Assembly (NCBI GenBank): GCA_963719975.1
Contig: CAVRED010000007.1
Span: forward strand, 496,001 to 560,000
Source of the DNA: Poindextera sp963719975
GTDB lineage: Bacteria > Pseudomonadota > Alphaproteobacteria > Caulobacterales > Caulobacteraceae
Length of the DNA stretch: 64,000 nt
Reading direction: 5' to 3'
A model generated the notes under the pieces. It had not been told where the DNA came from. It saw only the letters and a list, made by a program, of their open reading frames with translations, and searched no databases. Both the position numbers and the translations under genes were made by a program. Shown one piece after another: positions 35,989 to 44,950 of the stretch. The first letter of the stretch is position 1, and the number at the start of each line of letters is the position of its first letter.

Positions 35989-36768
35989 CTACGGCATCGG
36001 CTCGCAACGGATCGGGCCGCGGGTCGCCTGCGACTTGCCCGCGTGGTCGATCGTCGTCTCGACGGGGTAGAGGATGATGCTGGGGTCGTCCGCGGGCGTC
36101 TTGCGGTAGGCCGCTTTGCACGTCTGCACGGGCGGCGCCGTCTTGCCCAGCGTCGCCGGGATCGAACCGTCGTGCGCGAGCTTGGCCCAGCACGCCGCGC
36201 CACCCTGCACGATAGAGCAGGAGGCGTTGAGGCCGCGCGTGTAGCGCAGGCGCAGCACCCCGCCTTGCAGCGAGACCGACGTCAGGCCGCTCTCAGACTT
36301 CCCGTCCTCGAACAGAGTCTTGCCCGTGCCGGGGTCGATGACCAGGAAGTCGACCGCGCCATTCGGGTCAGTCGCATCGAACACGAGATAGGGTCCCTTC
36401 TGGCCAAGCAGCGAATAGCCATCGGTCTTCATCGTGACCGCGTTCGGCGAGGCGGTGCGGCCGCAAGTCGGACGCGCGCCCGAATAGCGGAGCACCGTCG
36501 CCGCGCCGGGATCGGGCGTATCGGTCCCGGTCTCCCGCACCATGAGGGCGGCGTAGTAGGTGCAGGTGATCTCTCCGACCGGGTCGTCGCTGGACGTTGG
36601 CGGCAGCGTCTTGACCGCCGACGGCCGATCGAACAGGCGCGCCTCGCGGCTGGCGCCGGCAGCCTGGGTCGGAGTCGGGGTCGCCATCATCACCGCCGCC
36701 GCGCACCCGACGGCGAGCAGGCCAAGAACGCCCACGCGCCGCGCGGCGGTCTCCGTCACCTTGGCCAT
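35989..36768 (-). CDS. secreted protein of unknown function
   Basis: 259 residues from ATG 36768. Signal peptide: basic start then VGVLGLLAVGCAAAVMMATP with a TQA-A cleavage site. Mature part has several cysteines (EITCTYY, ARPTCGR, NASCSIV, ACWAK, QTCKAA, IRCEP), so disulfide bonds are likely. No enzyme motif. Downstream of and convergent with the methyltransferase. Confidence 0.7.
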   Translation of the reverse strand: MAKVTETAARRVGVLGLLAVGCAAAVMMATPTPTQAAGASREARLFDRPSAVKTLPPTSSDDPVGEITCTYYAALMVRETGTDTPDPGAATVLRYSGARPTCGRTASPNAVTMKTDGYSLLGQKGPYLVFDATDPNGAVDFLVIDPGTGKTLFEDGKSESGLTSVSLQGGVLRLRYTRGLNASCSIVQGGAACWAKLAHDGSIPATLGKTAPPVQTCKAAYRKTPADDPSIILYPVETTIDHAGKSQATRGPIRCEPMP

Positions 36769-36849
36769 CGTCGTCCCTCTCGCTCGATTGCGGATGCATT
36801 CGCCGCCCCCGTGCCTTAGCATCGCCTGAGCTGTTCGTGGGAGGTGAAC

Positions 36850-37758
36850 GTGGGCCCAGTCGGCGCGCGCCGGCTCGTCGTCGTCGACAAGCCATTGAAT
36901 CCGAAGACGCTTTCAATCCAGCCGCTCAACCCTGTGATTGGGGCGGAGATCGAGGGCGTCGACCTCTCGCAGCCCCTTTCGGAGGCGCAGTTCGCGGAAG
37001 TCCGCGCGGCGCTGAACGCCCACCATGTGCTCGTCTTCAGAGACCAGACGCTGTCGCGCGAGGACCACAAGCGGTTCGGCCGAATGTTCGGCCGCCTGCA
37101 CGTGCACCCCTACCACGCCAAGAAAGTCTCGCCCGAGCACGCCGCGAACCGCGGCGGCGTTGGCTCGGACCCCGAGATCCTCGTCGTGCGCGCTGACCAG
37201 AACTCCAAGTTCGTCGCCGGCGAGGGCTGGCACACCGACGTCACGTGCGACGCCGAGCCGCCGATGGGCTCGATGCTCTATGTCACCGAGACGCCGGCGA
37301 GTGGCGGCGGCGACACCTGCTTTGCCTCCACCATCCGCGCCTACGATGCGCTCTCGTCGACCATGCAGGCCTTCATCGAGGGCCTGACGGCGACGCACGA
37401 TGGTCGCAAGCCCTACTCCGGCGGCTACGGCGCGCCGGAGCCGCCGGGTGGCTGGCCGCGCACAACCCATCCCGTGGTCATCCGCCATCCCGAGAACGGC
37501 AAGAAGGTCTTGTTCGTGAACCGCGGCTTCACCACCAAGATCAACGAGCTCGACGGACGCGAGAGCGACTCCATGCTCGAGCTGCTCTGGCGTCATATCG
37601 AGAGCAGGCTCGACTTCCAGTGCCGCGTTCATTGGACGCCGAACACGCTGGTGTTCTGGGACAATCGCTGCACCCAGCATCATGCGGTCTGGGACTACTA
37701 TCCGCACTCTCGCTACGGCGAGCGCGTTTCCATTATCGGCGAGCGGCCATCGCTCTGA
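36850..37758 (+). CDS. TauD/TfdA-family dioxygenase
   Basis: 302 residues from GTG 36850, five bases after GGGAGG; GTG 36844 is in frame but overlaps that RBS. Fe(II)/2-oxoglutarate enzyme: GAEIEGVDLSQPLSEAQFAE, GWHTDVTCDAEPPMGSML with the HxD metal pair, and DNRCTQHHAVWDYYPHSR with the distal His and the Arg for 2-oxoglutarate. Substrate unknown; the family oxidises sulfonates, phenoxyacetates and others. Confidence 0.92.
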   Translation: MGPVGARRLVVVDKPLNPKTLSIQPLNPVIGAEIEGVDLSQPLSEAQFAEVRAALNAHHVLVFRDQTLSREDHKRFGRMFGRLHVHPYHAKKVSPEHAANRGGVGSDPEILVVRADQNSKFVAGEGWHTDVTCDAEPPMGSMLYVTETPASGGGDTCFASTIRAYDALSSTMQAFIEGLTATHDGRKPYSGGYGAPEPPGGWPRTTHPVVIRHPENGKKVLFVNRGFTTKINELDGRESDSMLELLWRHIESRLDFQCRVHWTPNTLVFWDNRCTQHHAVWDYYPHSRYGERVSIIGERPSL

Positions 37759-37778
37759 GGGGCGGGCGCGCAGACGCC

Positions 37779-38120
37779 CTACGGCGCCGGCTTCACCCAC
37801 ACGGACATGACGGCGAAGACGGGCGCCTCGCGCGCGCCAATGCGGAGGGCCTTGGCCGGCGCGGGCGCAAACGCGCCCACCACTTCGCCGAGCGGCGCCG
37901 CCGTGAACGCGATGTAAGCCCCGGCTGCCGACCCGAAAATCGCGCCGCAGCCCAGGGCGACAATCGCCATGCGCAGGTTCGACATCTTGGCGTGTGACGC
38001 ATCGAGCCCCTGCAGCCCGCCCGGCGCGAGCAAGGAGGGCCGGGTCCGCGCCTCGGGACCGATCGTCCCGTCGTTTGGGTGAACCGCGATCGTCAGTGGA
38101 ATCGTCCTTCGATGGTCCAA
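37779..38120 (-). CDS. small membrane protein, paralogue of the adjacent larger gene
   Basis: 113 residues. The start (IPLTIAV) and the C-terminal tail match the neighbour at 38187-39560: one membrane segment (MAIVALGCGAIFGSAAGAYI) then REAPVFAVMSVWVKPAP against REAPTFAVVTVSPKSSR. The middle domain of the neighbour is absent. Its upstream sequence is also like the neighbour's, including a CtrA-like box. Unknown function; probably a shortened duplicate. Confidence 0.65.
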   Translation of the reverse strand: MDHRRTIPLTIAVHPNDGTIGPEARTRPSLLAPGGLQGLDASHAKMSNLRMAIVALGCGAIFGSAAGAYIAFTAAPLGEVVGAFAPAPAKALRIGAREAPVFAVMSVWVKPAP

Positions 38121-38139
38121 GAACGATGCAGCACGACCC

Positions 38140-38155
38140 TTACCCGCCCCTTAAC
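38140..38155 (-). promoter_or_regulatory. CtrA-like box upstream of the small paralogue
   Basis: TTAC-N7-TTAAC, one base from the CtrA consensus TTAA-N7-TTAAC, 20 bases before the ATG at 38120. The same spacing and flanks (GACC before, C after) occur at the paralogue's promoter. Motif and position only; no binding evidence. Confidence 0.5.
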
Positions 38156-38186
38156 CACGTCGGCCGCGCGCGCCTGGTCCGATCGC

Positions 38187-39560
38187 TTAGCGCGAAGACT
38201 TCGGCGACACGGTCACCACCGCGAACGTGGGCGCCTCGCGGGTGCGTAGCGGAAGCGGCTTGGCCTCGGTCAGGCCGAGCGCCGCGACAACGCGCGCGGG
38301 CAGGGCGCCGGCCGCGCCAGGAGGCGTGGCGAGATAGCCGCCGGCCGCCAGTCCGAGCATCGCGCCCAGGGTCAAGGCGATCAGGGATGATCGAGCGCCG
38401 GACGTCCGGGCGCGCCCAGGCTCGGCTCGACGTGACTTTCGCCAGGGGAAGAGCGAGCGACGGCGTCGGGCCGGCGGCGCCGACCAGTCCGGGCTGGCCA
38501 CGCTCTCCGCGCCGCCATCGTCGGCGATGCCGTTCGTCGCCACGAGGGTAAGACGTCCCTCGTGGGTGTCTCCGGTGGGTTCGTCGTCCGCGGCGGCCAG
38601 CTCTTCCTCGGCCAACGCCTCGTCGGCAAGGTCGAGCTCGGCGTCGTCATCGATGCCGTCGTGAGCCAGCTCGGTGAAGTCGAACGTCAGCTCGTCGCCC
38701 GCATCGAGTGCGATGGCGGGAGGAGCGAGCCCATCGATGTCTGCGTCGTCCTGCATGACGCGGCGCTCGCAGTCGGCGATCCGCGCGACCAGCTCTTCGA
38801 TCCGCATCCCGATCTCGCCGCGCAATTCGCTCAGCTGGCCGGCGCCGACGTCGTCGGTCCGCTGGAAGCGGGCGTCGACGACCTCGATGAACCGCGCGAC
38901 CTCGGCAGCTAACTGCTTGACCGCGGCGGCGGACACGTCGTCGCCTTCGTCCATCCCGCCCGCGCCCGCTTGGTCCAGTTCCTGTTCCGCCGCCTCGATG
39001 TAGGCGCGCATCTCTTCCAGCGTGCGGCCGACACGATCCAGGCGGCGGGCGGCGTTCTCCTCGACCTTGGCGGCGATCTCCATGCGAAGCCCGTCGACCT
39101 GGGTCAGCAGGTCGGCGAGGAACGTTCCGACCTCGGATTCGATCTCCGCGTCGTCGTCCGTATCCCCGATGGCCACTTCAACAATGGGCGCCTCGCAGTC
39201 CTCCATGTCGTTGACGGCGCTCAAGTCTGGTGTCTCGGGGATGTCGTCTAGCCAGGAGTTGGTGCAGACCACATTGACGATGTCGGAAAACCGATCGACC
39301 GCGGCGATGTGGGCGCGCTCGGCGGTCTCCAGCCCGGCTATGGCGCGCGCCAGCGCCTGCGCGGCGGGCGCGACGGCCAAGGCGTCGGGCGACCCGCCAA
39401 ACGCCGACTCATGTCCGCGAGCGGCGTCCTGCACGATGATCTGACCCAGCCACTCGCGCAGGCTCATGCCCGCTTCCTGAGCGTGCTGCTCGGCGATCTC
39501 TCGCACCCGAGCATCGATGACCTTTGATTCTGATGTGAGCACTGCGGTCAATGGAATCAC
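38187..39560 (-). CDS. large acidic single-pass membrane protein with PodJ-like N-terminus
   Basis: 457 residues from GTG 39560. N-terminal EIAEQHAQEAGMSLREWLGQ resembles the N-terminal motif of polar organelle protein PodJ and its relatives. A long acidic, helical region (about 60-370) has likely coiled-coil stretches (RRLDRVGRTLEEMRAYIEAA). Then a basic stretch (RRRRSLFPWRKSRRAEPGRA), one membrane segment (about 393-412) and a short periplasmic tail. This topology suits a polarity or scaffold protein, but the role is inference. A CtrA-like box lies upstream and a paralogue downstream. Confidence 0.65.
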   Translation of the reverse strand: MIPLTAVLTSESKVIDARVREIAEQHAQEAGMSLREWLGQIIVQDAARGHESAFGGSPDALAVAPAAQALARAIAGLETAERAHIAAVDRFSDIVNVVCTNSWLDDIPETPDLSAVNDMEDCEAPIVEVAIGDTDDDAEIESEVGTFLADLLTQVDGLRMEIAAKVEENAARRLDRVGRTLEEMRAYIEAAEQELDQAGAGGMDEGDDVSAAAVKQLAAEVARFIEVVDARFQRTDDVGAGQLSELRGEIGMRIEELVARIADCERRVMQDDADIDGLAPPAIALDAGDELTFDFTELAHDGIDDDAELDLADEALAEEELAAADDEPTGDTHEGRLTLVATNGIADDGGAESVASPDWSAPPARRRRSLFPWRKSRRAEPGRARTSGARSSLIALTLGAMLGLAAGGYLATPPGAAGALPARVVAALGLTEAKPLPLRTREAPTFAVVTVSPKSSR

Positions 39561-39593
39561 CCTCCAAGTTGAGAGGACGATGCGAGTCGACCG

Positions 39594-39609
39594 TTACTTC
39601 CGGATTAAC
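39594..39609 (-). promoter_or_regulatory. CtrA-like box upstream of the PodJ-like gene
   Basis: TTAC-N7-TTAAC, 34 bases before the GTG start at 39560. Matches the box at 38140 in sequence and spacing. A GAATC (CcrM-type GANTC) lies at the start of both genes (38099 and 39554). Confidence 0.5.
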
Positions 39610-39707
39610 CATGTTTTGGTCGGCAAACGGACGAAGGATCGCGCCCGTCGTGCGGCGACTGCCTGGCAAGTCTAGGGGCGGGCCAGTGGCGGGGTGGCAA
39701 CCGACGT

Positions 39708-40103
39708 CTAGCCCGCTCGCGCCAGCCAGGCCGGCCGGCTCAGCCACGCCGCCAGCAAGAGGAGCGAGCCAAGGACGACGACGTGGATGAGGTCGCCATG
39801 CAGGAGCCAGATCCGAGCGAGAAAGGCGCCCGAACACACTCCCAGCAGGACGAGAGCCCCAAAAAAGGCCGTGCGCGGCCAGAGCAACAGCACCGAGCCG
39901 GTCAGCTCGGTGGCGCCGGTCAAGTAGCGAAAGCCCTGGCCGAGGCCGATCTTGTCGAACTCGGCGACCATCATCGGCTGACTCGAAAGTTTCGCGGCGG
40001 CCGCGGCCAGGAACGTGAGCGCCAGCAGGCCCTTCAGCACCCAGACCAAAACCGCGGCCCATCGGCCGGCCCTGCGACCTGTTGTTGGCTGGTGAGCCGT
40101 CAT
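39708..40103 (-). CDS. DoxX family membrane protein
   Basis: 131 residues with four hydrophobic segments. WVLKGLLALTFLAAAAAKLS, FDKIGLGQGFRYLTGATELT and GSVLLLWPRTAFFGALVLLG are typical. DoxX proteins are inner-membrane proteins with proposed redox roles. The ATG overlaps the stop of the fumarylacetoacetase-family gene, so it is probably the last gene of the aromatic operon. Confidence 0.88.
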   Translation of the reverse strand: MTAHQPTTGRRAGRWAAVLVWVLKGLLALTFLAAAAAKLSSQPMMVAEFDKIGLGQGFRYLTGATELTGSVLLLWPRTAFFGALVLLGVCSGAFLARIWLLHGDLIHVVVLGSLLLLAAWLSRPAWLARAG

Positions 40104-40954
40104 GCCGAGGCCGGCGCCCTCGCTGGGAACTGGCCGAGAGCAACGCGCCGCACGGCTTCAGTATCGGTCGGTTGATGGCCAACGGCGTGAGCCGGCGCCG
40201 GGACATCCTGAACGGTGTTGACCAGTCGCCCGACGCCAGTCACCTCGACTTCGACCACATCGCCGGGCTCCATGGGACGCGAGTTGGCCGGCGTCCCAGT
40301 CAGCACGACATCGCCCGGCAGGAAGGTGATGTGCCGCGAGAGATCCGCCATGATGTAGGGGATATCGAACGTCATCTCCGACAGCAGGCCATCCTGCACG
40401 ACCTTCCCGTTCAAATAGGTCCGCACCCGTGACTGGCGGATGTCGACGCCGCGCACGATGCCCGGACCAATTGGACAAAAGCCGTCTTGCCCCTTCACGC
40501 GCAGCATCGAACCGGCGTCGGTGTCGCGGAAGTCCTGGGCGCCGACGTCATTGGCCGGCGCGAACCCGGCCAAGTGGTCCCAGACCTCGTCGGGCGCGAC
40601 GTTGCGCATAGGCTTGCCCACAATCGCGGCCACCTCTCCCTCGTAGTTGAGATAGCGGCAGTTCGCCGGCCTGCTCAGCTTGCCTCTGTGCGAGTTCAGC
40701 GCCGTGGTCGGCTTCTGGAAGTAGGTCGGCGTCGTCAGCGGCGGCGCGTGAAACTCCACGCGCCGGGACTTGTAGTTCAGGTGGATGCAGATGATCTTGG
40801 TCGGATCACAGGGCGGCAGATAGACCGCCTCGTCCTCCGGCGTCGATCGGCCGTCGCCGAGGCGCAGACGGCCGCCCTCTGGCTTCACCCATTGCGGCGT
40901 TCCCTCGAACAGGATGCGCCGCCACTCCTCGAACGGGCCGGTCAGTACGGACAT
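40100..40954 (-). CDS. fumarylacetoacetate hydrolase-family enzyme (HpaG-like isomerase/decarboxylase)
   Basis: 284 residues. FAH fold: KIICIHLNYKSRRVEFHAPP, NYEGEVAAIVGKPMRNVAPD with acidic metal ligands, GFAPANDVGAQDFRDTDAGS, LLSEMTFDIPYIMADLSRHI and GDVVLTGTPANSRPMEPGDV. Relatives isomerise, decarboxylate or hydrolyse meta-cleavage products. Sits after the extradiol dioxygenase, which supports a role on the ring-fission product. Confidence 0.88.
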   Translation of the reverse strand: MSVLTGPFEEWRRILFEGTPQWVKPEGGRLRLGDGRSTPEDEAVYLPPCDPTKIICIHLNYKSRRVEFHAPPLTTPTYFQKPTTALNSHRGKLSRPANCRYLNYEGEVAAIVGKPMRNVAPDEVWDHLAGFAPANDVGAQDFRDTDAGSMLRVKGQDGFCPIGPGIVRGVDIRQSRVRTYLNGKVVQDGLLSEMTFDIPYIMADLSRHITFLPGDVVLTGTPANSRPMEPGDVVEVEVTGVGRLVNTVQDVPAPAHAVGHQPTDTEAVRRVALGQFPARAPASA

Positions 40955-40992
40955 CGCATATCCCTTCGTTTGCGGTGAAGCGGTGCGGGCTG

Positions 40993-41903
40993 TCAGCCCG
41001 CGGCCGCCGCGGCCTCGGTCTGGCGTGCGGGCGGCGCTATCCGCTCGTGGCCGTAGGTGTCGCGCTGGTAGTACTCCGACTGGTGCGTGGCCGGTCGCGC
41101 ACCCCAACCGATCTCGATCTGCCAGCCGGACGGATTGACGAAGTAGAACGAGTACATGTGATCGTTCGCGTGACGGCCCGGCGCCACAGCCACCGGCACG
41201 CCGGCCTCGCGGACGACTTCGTAGGCGAGGCCCACATCGTCCAGGTTGTCGACCTCGAGCATGAGGTGGTTGATCCGCTTCTCGCCCGGCAGGCCGAAGG
41301 CGACGGTGTGATCGCGCTCGTTGCAGTGCATGAACATCAGCTCGAGCGGCCGGGGCGCCCGGGGATGGGAATGCGGTACTCGATCCCGCCACGCATGCCC
41401 AAGAGCCGGTAGAAAGCGTAGGTCTTCTCGAACCCCGCCGTCTGTCGCTGGATCAGGTGGCCCATGCCGCCGGCGCCGGTCTTGTAGCGCCCGTGCATGC
41501 GCCGGCCCGGGTGGAACGGCTTGTCGGCCTGGACCTGCGGGCCATGGAAGATCTCGATCGGGTAGCCGCTGGCGTCCTTGAGGGTCATCAGTTCCAGCAC
41601 GCGTCTGTTATCGGCGTCGGCCGCCGAGGCGATCCCCACCTTCACGCCGGCGTCCGCCAGCTGCTTCGCCATCTCCTGGAACTCCTCCGCGCCCGCGACG
41701 CGAAAGCCGAGCACGCTCAGGTCGTCAGAGCCGTCCTCGTCGAGAAAGATGCGGTGATGCCAGTAGTCCATGCGCAGATAGCACCGGCCGGCTTCACCCT
41801 CGTCGGCCACTTCCAGGCCAATGACGTCGGCGGCGAAGCGCTTCCACTCGCTCAGGCTTTTGACACCTAGTCCGACGTAACCCAGCTCAGTCACCTGGAT
41901 CAT
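40993..41903 (-). CDS. type I extradiol (BphC-like) dioxygenase (one frameshift)
   Basis: About 303 residues in two frames. N-terminal VOC domain: MIQVTELGYVGLGVKSLSEW. C-terminal catalytic domain: His149 in GGMGHLIQRQ, the second His in RINHLMLEVDNLDDVG, Glu in SGWQIEIGWG, the 2-His-1-Glu iron site, plus FYFVNPSG. The frames join near 41355; adding one base gives IPGRPGPLELMFMHCNERD. Cleaves a catechol next to the hydroxyls. Substrate resembles 2,3-dihydroxybiphenyl or homoprotocatechuate type; not decided. Confidence 0.9.
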
Positions 41904-41921
41904 GTGCGTTCCTTCCCTTCG

Positions 41922-43382
41922 TTAGGCGAACGATCCCTTGCGGACCGATATATTCTTGATGTCGCAGTAGAAATCGAAGCTCCACGAGCCGCCCTCGCGG
42001 CCGACGCCCGACTTGCGGGCGCCGCCAAACGGCGCGGCGAGATCGCGGACGAAGAAGCAATTGACCCAGATCGTGCCGGCGACAACCTGCGACGCGATCC
42101 GCATGGCCCGCGCCTCGCTGCCGGTGAAGAGGGTGCCGGCAAGGCCGTAGCGCGTGCCATTGGCGAGGGCGACCACTTCGTCCTCGCTGTCGAAGCTCTG
42201 CCAGGTGAGCACCGGACCGAACACCTCGCGCTGGGCGATCTCGGAGGCCGGATCGACGCGCGCAAACATGGTGGGCTCAAAGTAGAGCGGCCCGAAGTTC
42301 GCACGCGAGCCGCCCCACAGCGCCTCCGCGCCCGCCGCCTTGGCGCGCTCGACGAAGCCAGCCACGCGGTCGAAGTGTTCCGTGGTGATCAGTGGGCCGA
42401 CCCGGGTGTCTTTGTCGCGAGGATCGCCCACGGTCATGTGAGCCGCGGCCGCGCGCACCTTCTCCAGGAACGGGGCCTCGACGCCCTTTTCGACCAGAAT
42501 CCGCGTCCCGGCGAGGCAGACCTGGCCGGCGTTTGCGTATTGGCCCGCCACGGTCTGCGCGGCGGCGTCCAGGTCGGCATCGGCGCAGACGATGAAAGGC
42601 GACTTGCCACCGAGCTCCGCGCTGAGGGGCGTGATCGAGCGGGCCGCCGCCTCGCCGATGAGCTTTGCGGTGTCCGTCGAGCCCGTGAAGCTGATCCGGT
42701 CGACGTCGGCGTGGTTGACCAGCGCCTCACCGGCCGTTTCGCCGATGCCCTGGACGACATTCAGCACTCCGGGCGGGACGCCGGCGGCATGGGCGATATC
42801 GGCCATGAGCGAGCAGGTGAGCGGCGCCCATTCGGGCGGCTTGACCACAACCGTGTTCCCGGCGGCGAGCGCCGGCCCCACCTTCCATGTGGTCAGCATC
42901 AATGGAGCGTTCCAGGGCGTGATGAGCGCCGCGACGCCTGCCGGATCGTAGCGGACGTGGTTGACCACCTCGGGGGAGTTGATCCTGTGCCCTTGCAGCG
43001 TCAGCGCCCAGTCGGCAAAGAACTCAACGTTCTGGGCGGCCCGCGGTACGACCCGGTGGGCGTTTCCGGCGAGCAACGACCCGTTGTCCATGGTCTCCAC
43101 GGCGGCAAGCTCGCCCGCGCGCGCCCGGATCCCCTCGGCGAAACGCTTCAGGATGGGCAGTCGCCCCTCGGGCCCCAGCGCGGCCCAGGCCGGGAAGGCC
43201 CGGCGAGCGGCGGCGACCGCCGCGTCGACTTCGGGTTTGCCGGCCGCCGAAACGTCGGCCAGATGCGAGCCGTCGACCGGCGAGAGGTCGGCGAACCGCT
43301 CCTTGGACGAGACCCTACGTCCGTCGATCCAGTGGTCGGTCGAGATATCGACGCCCGCGACCGTCGCCGTGTTCCCCGCCAT
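41922..43382 (-). CDS. aldehyde dehydrogenase (HpaE-like)
   Basis: 486 residues. NAD(P)-dependent: TPWNAPLMLTTWKVGPALAA, FTGSTDTAKLIGEAAA, general-base Glu in AELGGKSPFIV, catalytic Cys in NAGQVCLAGTRILVE and EVFGPVLTWQSF. In this cluster it probably oxidises the ring-fission semialdehyde to the diacid. Its ATG shares a base with the monooxygenase stop. Confidence 0.93.
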   Translation of the reverse strand: MAGNTATVAGVDISTDHWIDGRRVSSKERFADLSPVDGSHLADVSAAGKPEVDAAVAAARRAFPAWAALGPEGRLPILKRFAEGIRARAGELAAVETMDNGSLLAGNAHRVVPRAAQNVEFFADWALTLQGHRINSPEVVNHVRYDPAGVAALITPWNAPLMLTTWKVGPALAAGNTVVVKPPEWAPLTCSLMADIAHAAGVPPGVLNVVQGIGETAGEALVNHADVDRISFTGSTDTAKLIGEAAARSITPLSAELGGKSPFIVCADADLDAAAQTVAGQYANAGQVCLAGTRILVEKGVEAPFLEKVRAAAAHMTVGDPRDKDTRVGPLITTEHFDRVAGFVERAKAAGAEALWGGSRANFGPLYFEPTMFARVDPASEIAQREVFGPVLTWQSFDSEDEVVALANGTRYGLAGTLFTGSEARAMRIASQVVAGTIWVNCFFVRDLAAPFGGARKSGVGREGGSWSFDFYCDIKNISVRKGSFA

Positions 43383-44866
43383 CAGACGGTCTCCGGCACG
43401 CGGGGCGCCGCTGCTGGCTGGCTGGCTGGGCCGCCTTCCTTCAGGAAGCGGTCGACAAGCCGGTCGGCCCGATCGCGCGGCGCGAACATATGGGCCATCT
43501 GCTGATTGCGCGCGCCGGAGGCGAGATAGAAACGCTCATACTGCTCGCCGCGGCTGGCGAGCGCGCTGCCGGCGAAATCCCAGGCCAGCCGGAAGACGCG
43601 CGCGCGCTCTTCGGCTGCGACGTCGCCCGCCCCGCGCAGGTACTGGTCGATCAGCGGGCGCAAGGTGGGATCGGCGAACTGGGCGGCCGTCGGCGCGGCG
43701 AAGAGGTTGTGCGACCCCAGCAGCCGGATGATCTCGTTCACCCGCGGGAACCACTGCGGAAGGCTGGCGCGCAGCGCAACCAGCGGACCCCCGTCCGGGA
43801 ACCACACGCCGTTGCCGAACTCATGGGCGTTGTCTTCCGCCGCCTGAACGCAGGCTCTTGCGATCTCCGCGTAGGTCCAGATCTCGCCCAGCATCTGCGC
43901 GTTCGGGGCTTGGACGGCGTTGATCGTCTCGCACATGCGCGCGGCCAGCCCCCAGGCGAACTCGAGCTTCGTCTGCGCCCGGATCATGGTCTGCTGCATG
44001 ATGTTCGGGGCCCAGCCGGTCCTCATGACCTGGTTGTAGACGGCGAGGTTGCAGTTGATGTGCAGCCGCTCGCGCGGCACCTCGACGTCGTCGAAGATGA
44101 CGAAGGCGTCCTGCTCGTCGAAGCGCGAGGAGAGTGGGAAGTCGCGTGCGTCCTGCCGGCTCGAGAAGCTGTCCCGGCAGATGAACTTCAGCCCGGGCGT
44201 CGTCATGGGGATGCAGAACGCGAGCGCATAGTCGTCGGCGCCCGGCGGCAAGGGATGGCCGGGATAGACGGCCAGCTCGTCGGCGAAGGGGGCGAGGGTT
44301 GCAAGGATTCGCGCGCCGCGGACGACGATCCCGTGCTCGGTCTCGCCGACCTTGTGCAGGGGCACGTCGTCGCCGACCTTGACCATGTCCCCAAGCCCTT
44401 TGTCGATGGTGGGGTGGATGATGGTGTGCGTCAGCGAGATGTCGTCGCGGCGCAGACGCTTCTGGTACCTGACCAGGTTCTCGGCGCCCTCTTCGTTGCC
44501 GTTGGCGGCCCATTCATCGGAGCGGCCGGCAAAGCCGGCGTAGGTCACGTTCATGTAGTCCGGCGAGCGGCCCATCACGCCCACTGTGTACTCGGCGATG
44601 CGCGCCAGGCCGACATGACGGCGCGCGACGTCCGCCTTCGAGCGCGGGATCAGGTGGCTGACATTGATAGGCTCGCCGGTCTCGGGGTCGGGGCAAAGGC
44701 AGTCGGGCGCATGTTCATGCTGGAGGTCGAAGATTCCGGCCAAACCTCTGGCCGCGCCGGCGAAGGCCGGATGATCGGCAACGTCCAAGACCCTCGCGTC
44801 GCCCACCCAGATATCGCGGGGCGCCTTTAGGCCATCGAGAAATTGCCGTCCTGTTCTGGCCGCCAT
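43382..44866 (-). CDS. 4-hydroxyphenylacetate 3-monooxygenase-family flavin oxygenase (HpaB-like)
   Basis: 494 residues. FADH2-dependent phenol hydroxylase family: GRQFLDGLKAPRDIWVGDAR, YAGFAGRSDEWAANG, SLTHTIIHPTIDKG, FDDVEVPRERLHINCNLAVY and YLRGAGDVAAEERARVFRLA. Adds a hydroxyl ortho to a phenol, giving a catechol for the dioxygenase. Needs a flavin reductase (HpaC), not seen in the window. First structural gene after the TetR gene. Confidence 0.9.
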   Translation of the reverse strand: MAARTGRQFLDGLKAPRDIWVGDARVLDVADHPAFAGAARGLAGIFDLQHEHAPDCLCPDPETGEPINVSHLIPRSKADVARRHVGLARIAEYTVGVMGRSPDYMNVTYAGFAGRSDEWAANGNEEGAENLVRYQKRLRRDDISLTHTIIHPTIDKGLGDMVKVGDDVPLHKVGETEHGIVVRGARILATLAPFADELAVYPGHPLPPGADDYALAFCIPMTTPGLKFICRDSFSSRQDARDFPLSSRFDEQDAFVIFDDVEVPRERLHINCNLAVYNQVMRTGWAPNIMQQTMIRAQTKLEFAWGLAARMCETINAVQAPNAQMLGEIWTYAEIARACVQAAEDNAHEFGNGVWFPDGGPLVALRASLPQWFPRVNEIIRLLGSHNLFAAPTAAQFADPTLRPLIDQYLRGAGDVAAEERARVFRLAWDFAGSALASRGEQYERFYLASGARNQQMAHMFAPRDRADRLVDRFLKEGGPASQPAAAPRVPETV

Positions 44867-44950
44867 GGTTGTCCTCCTCGCGGCCTGGCCGCTCAGTCCG
44901 TCTTGTTGAGGCGTGGCTGGTCCTGCCGGGAGCGACGGACCCGGCCGCGC

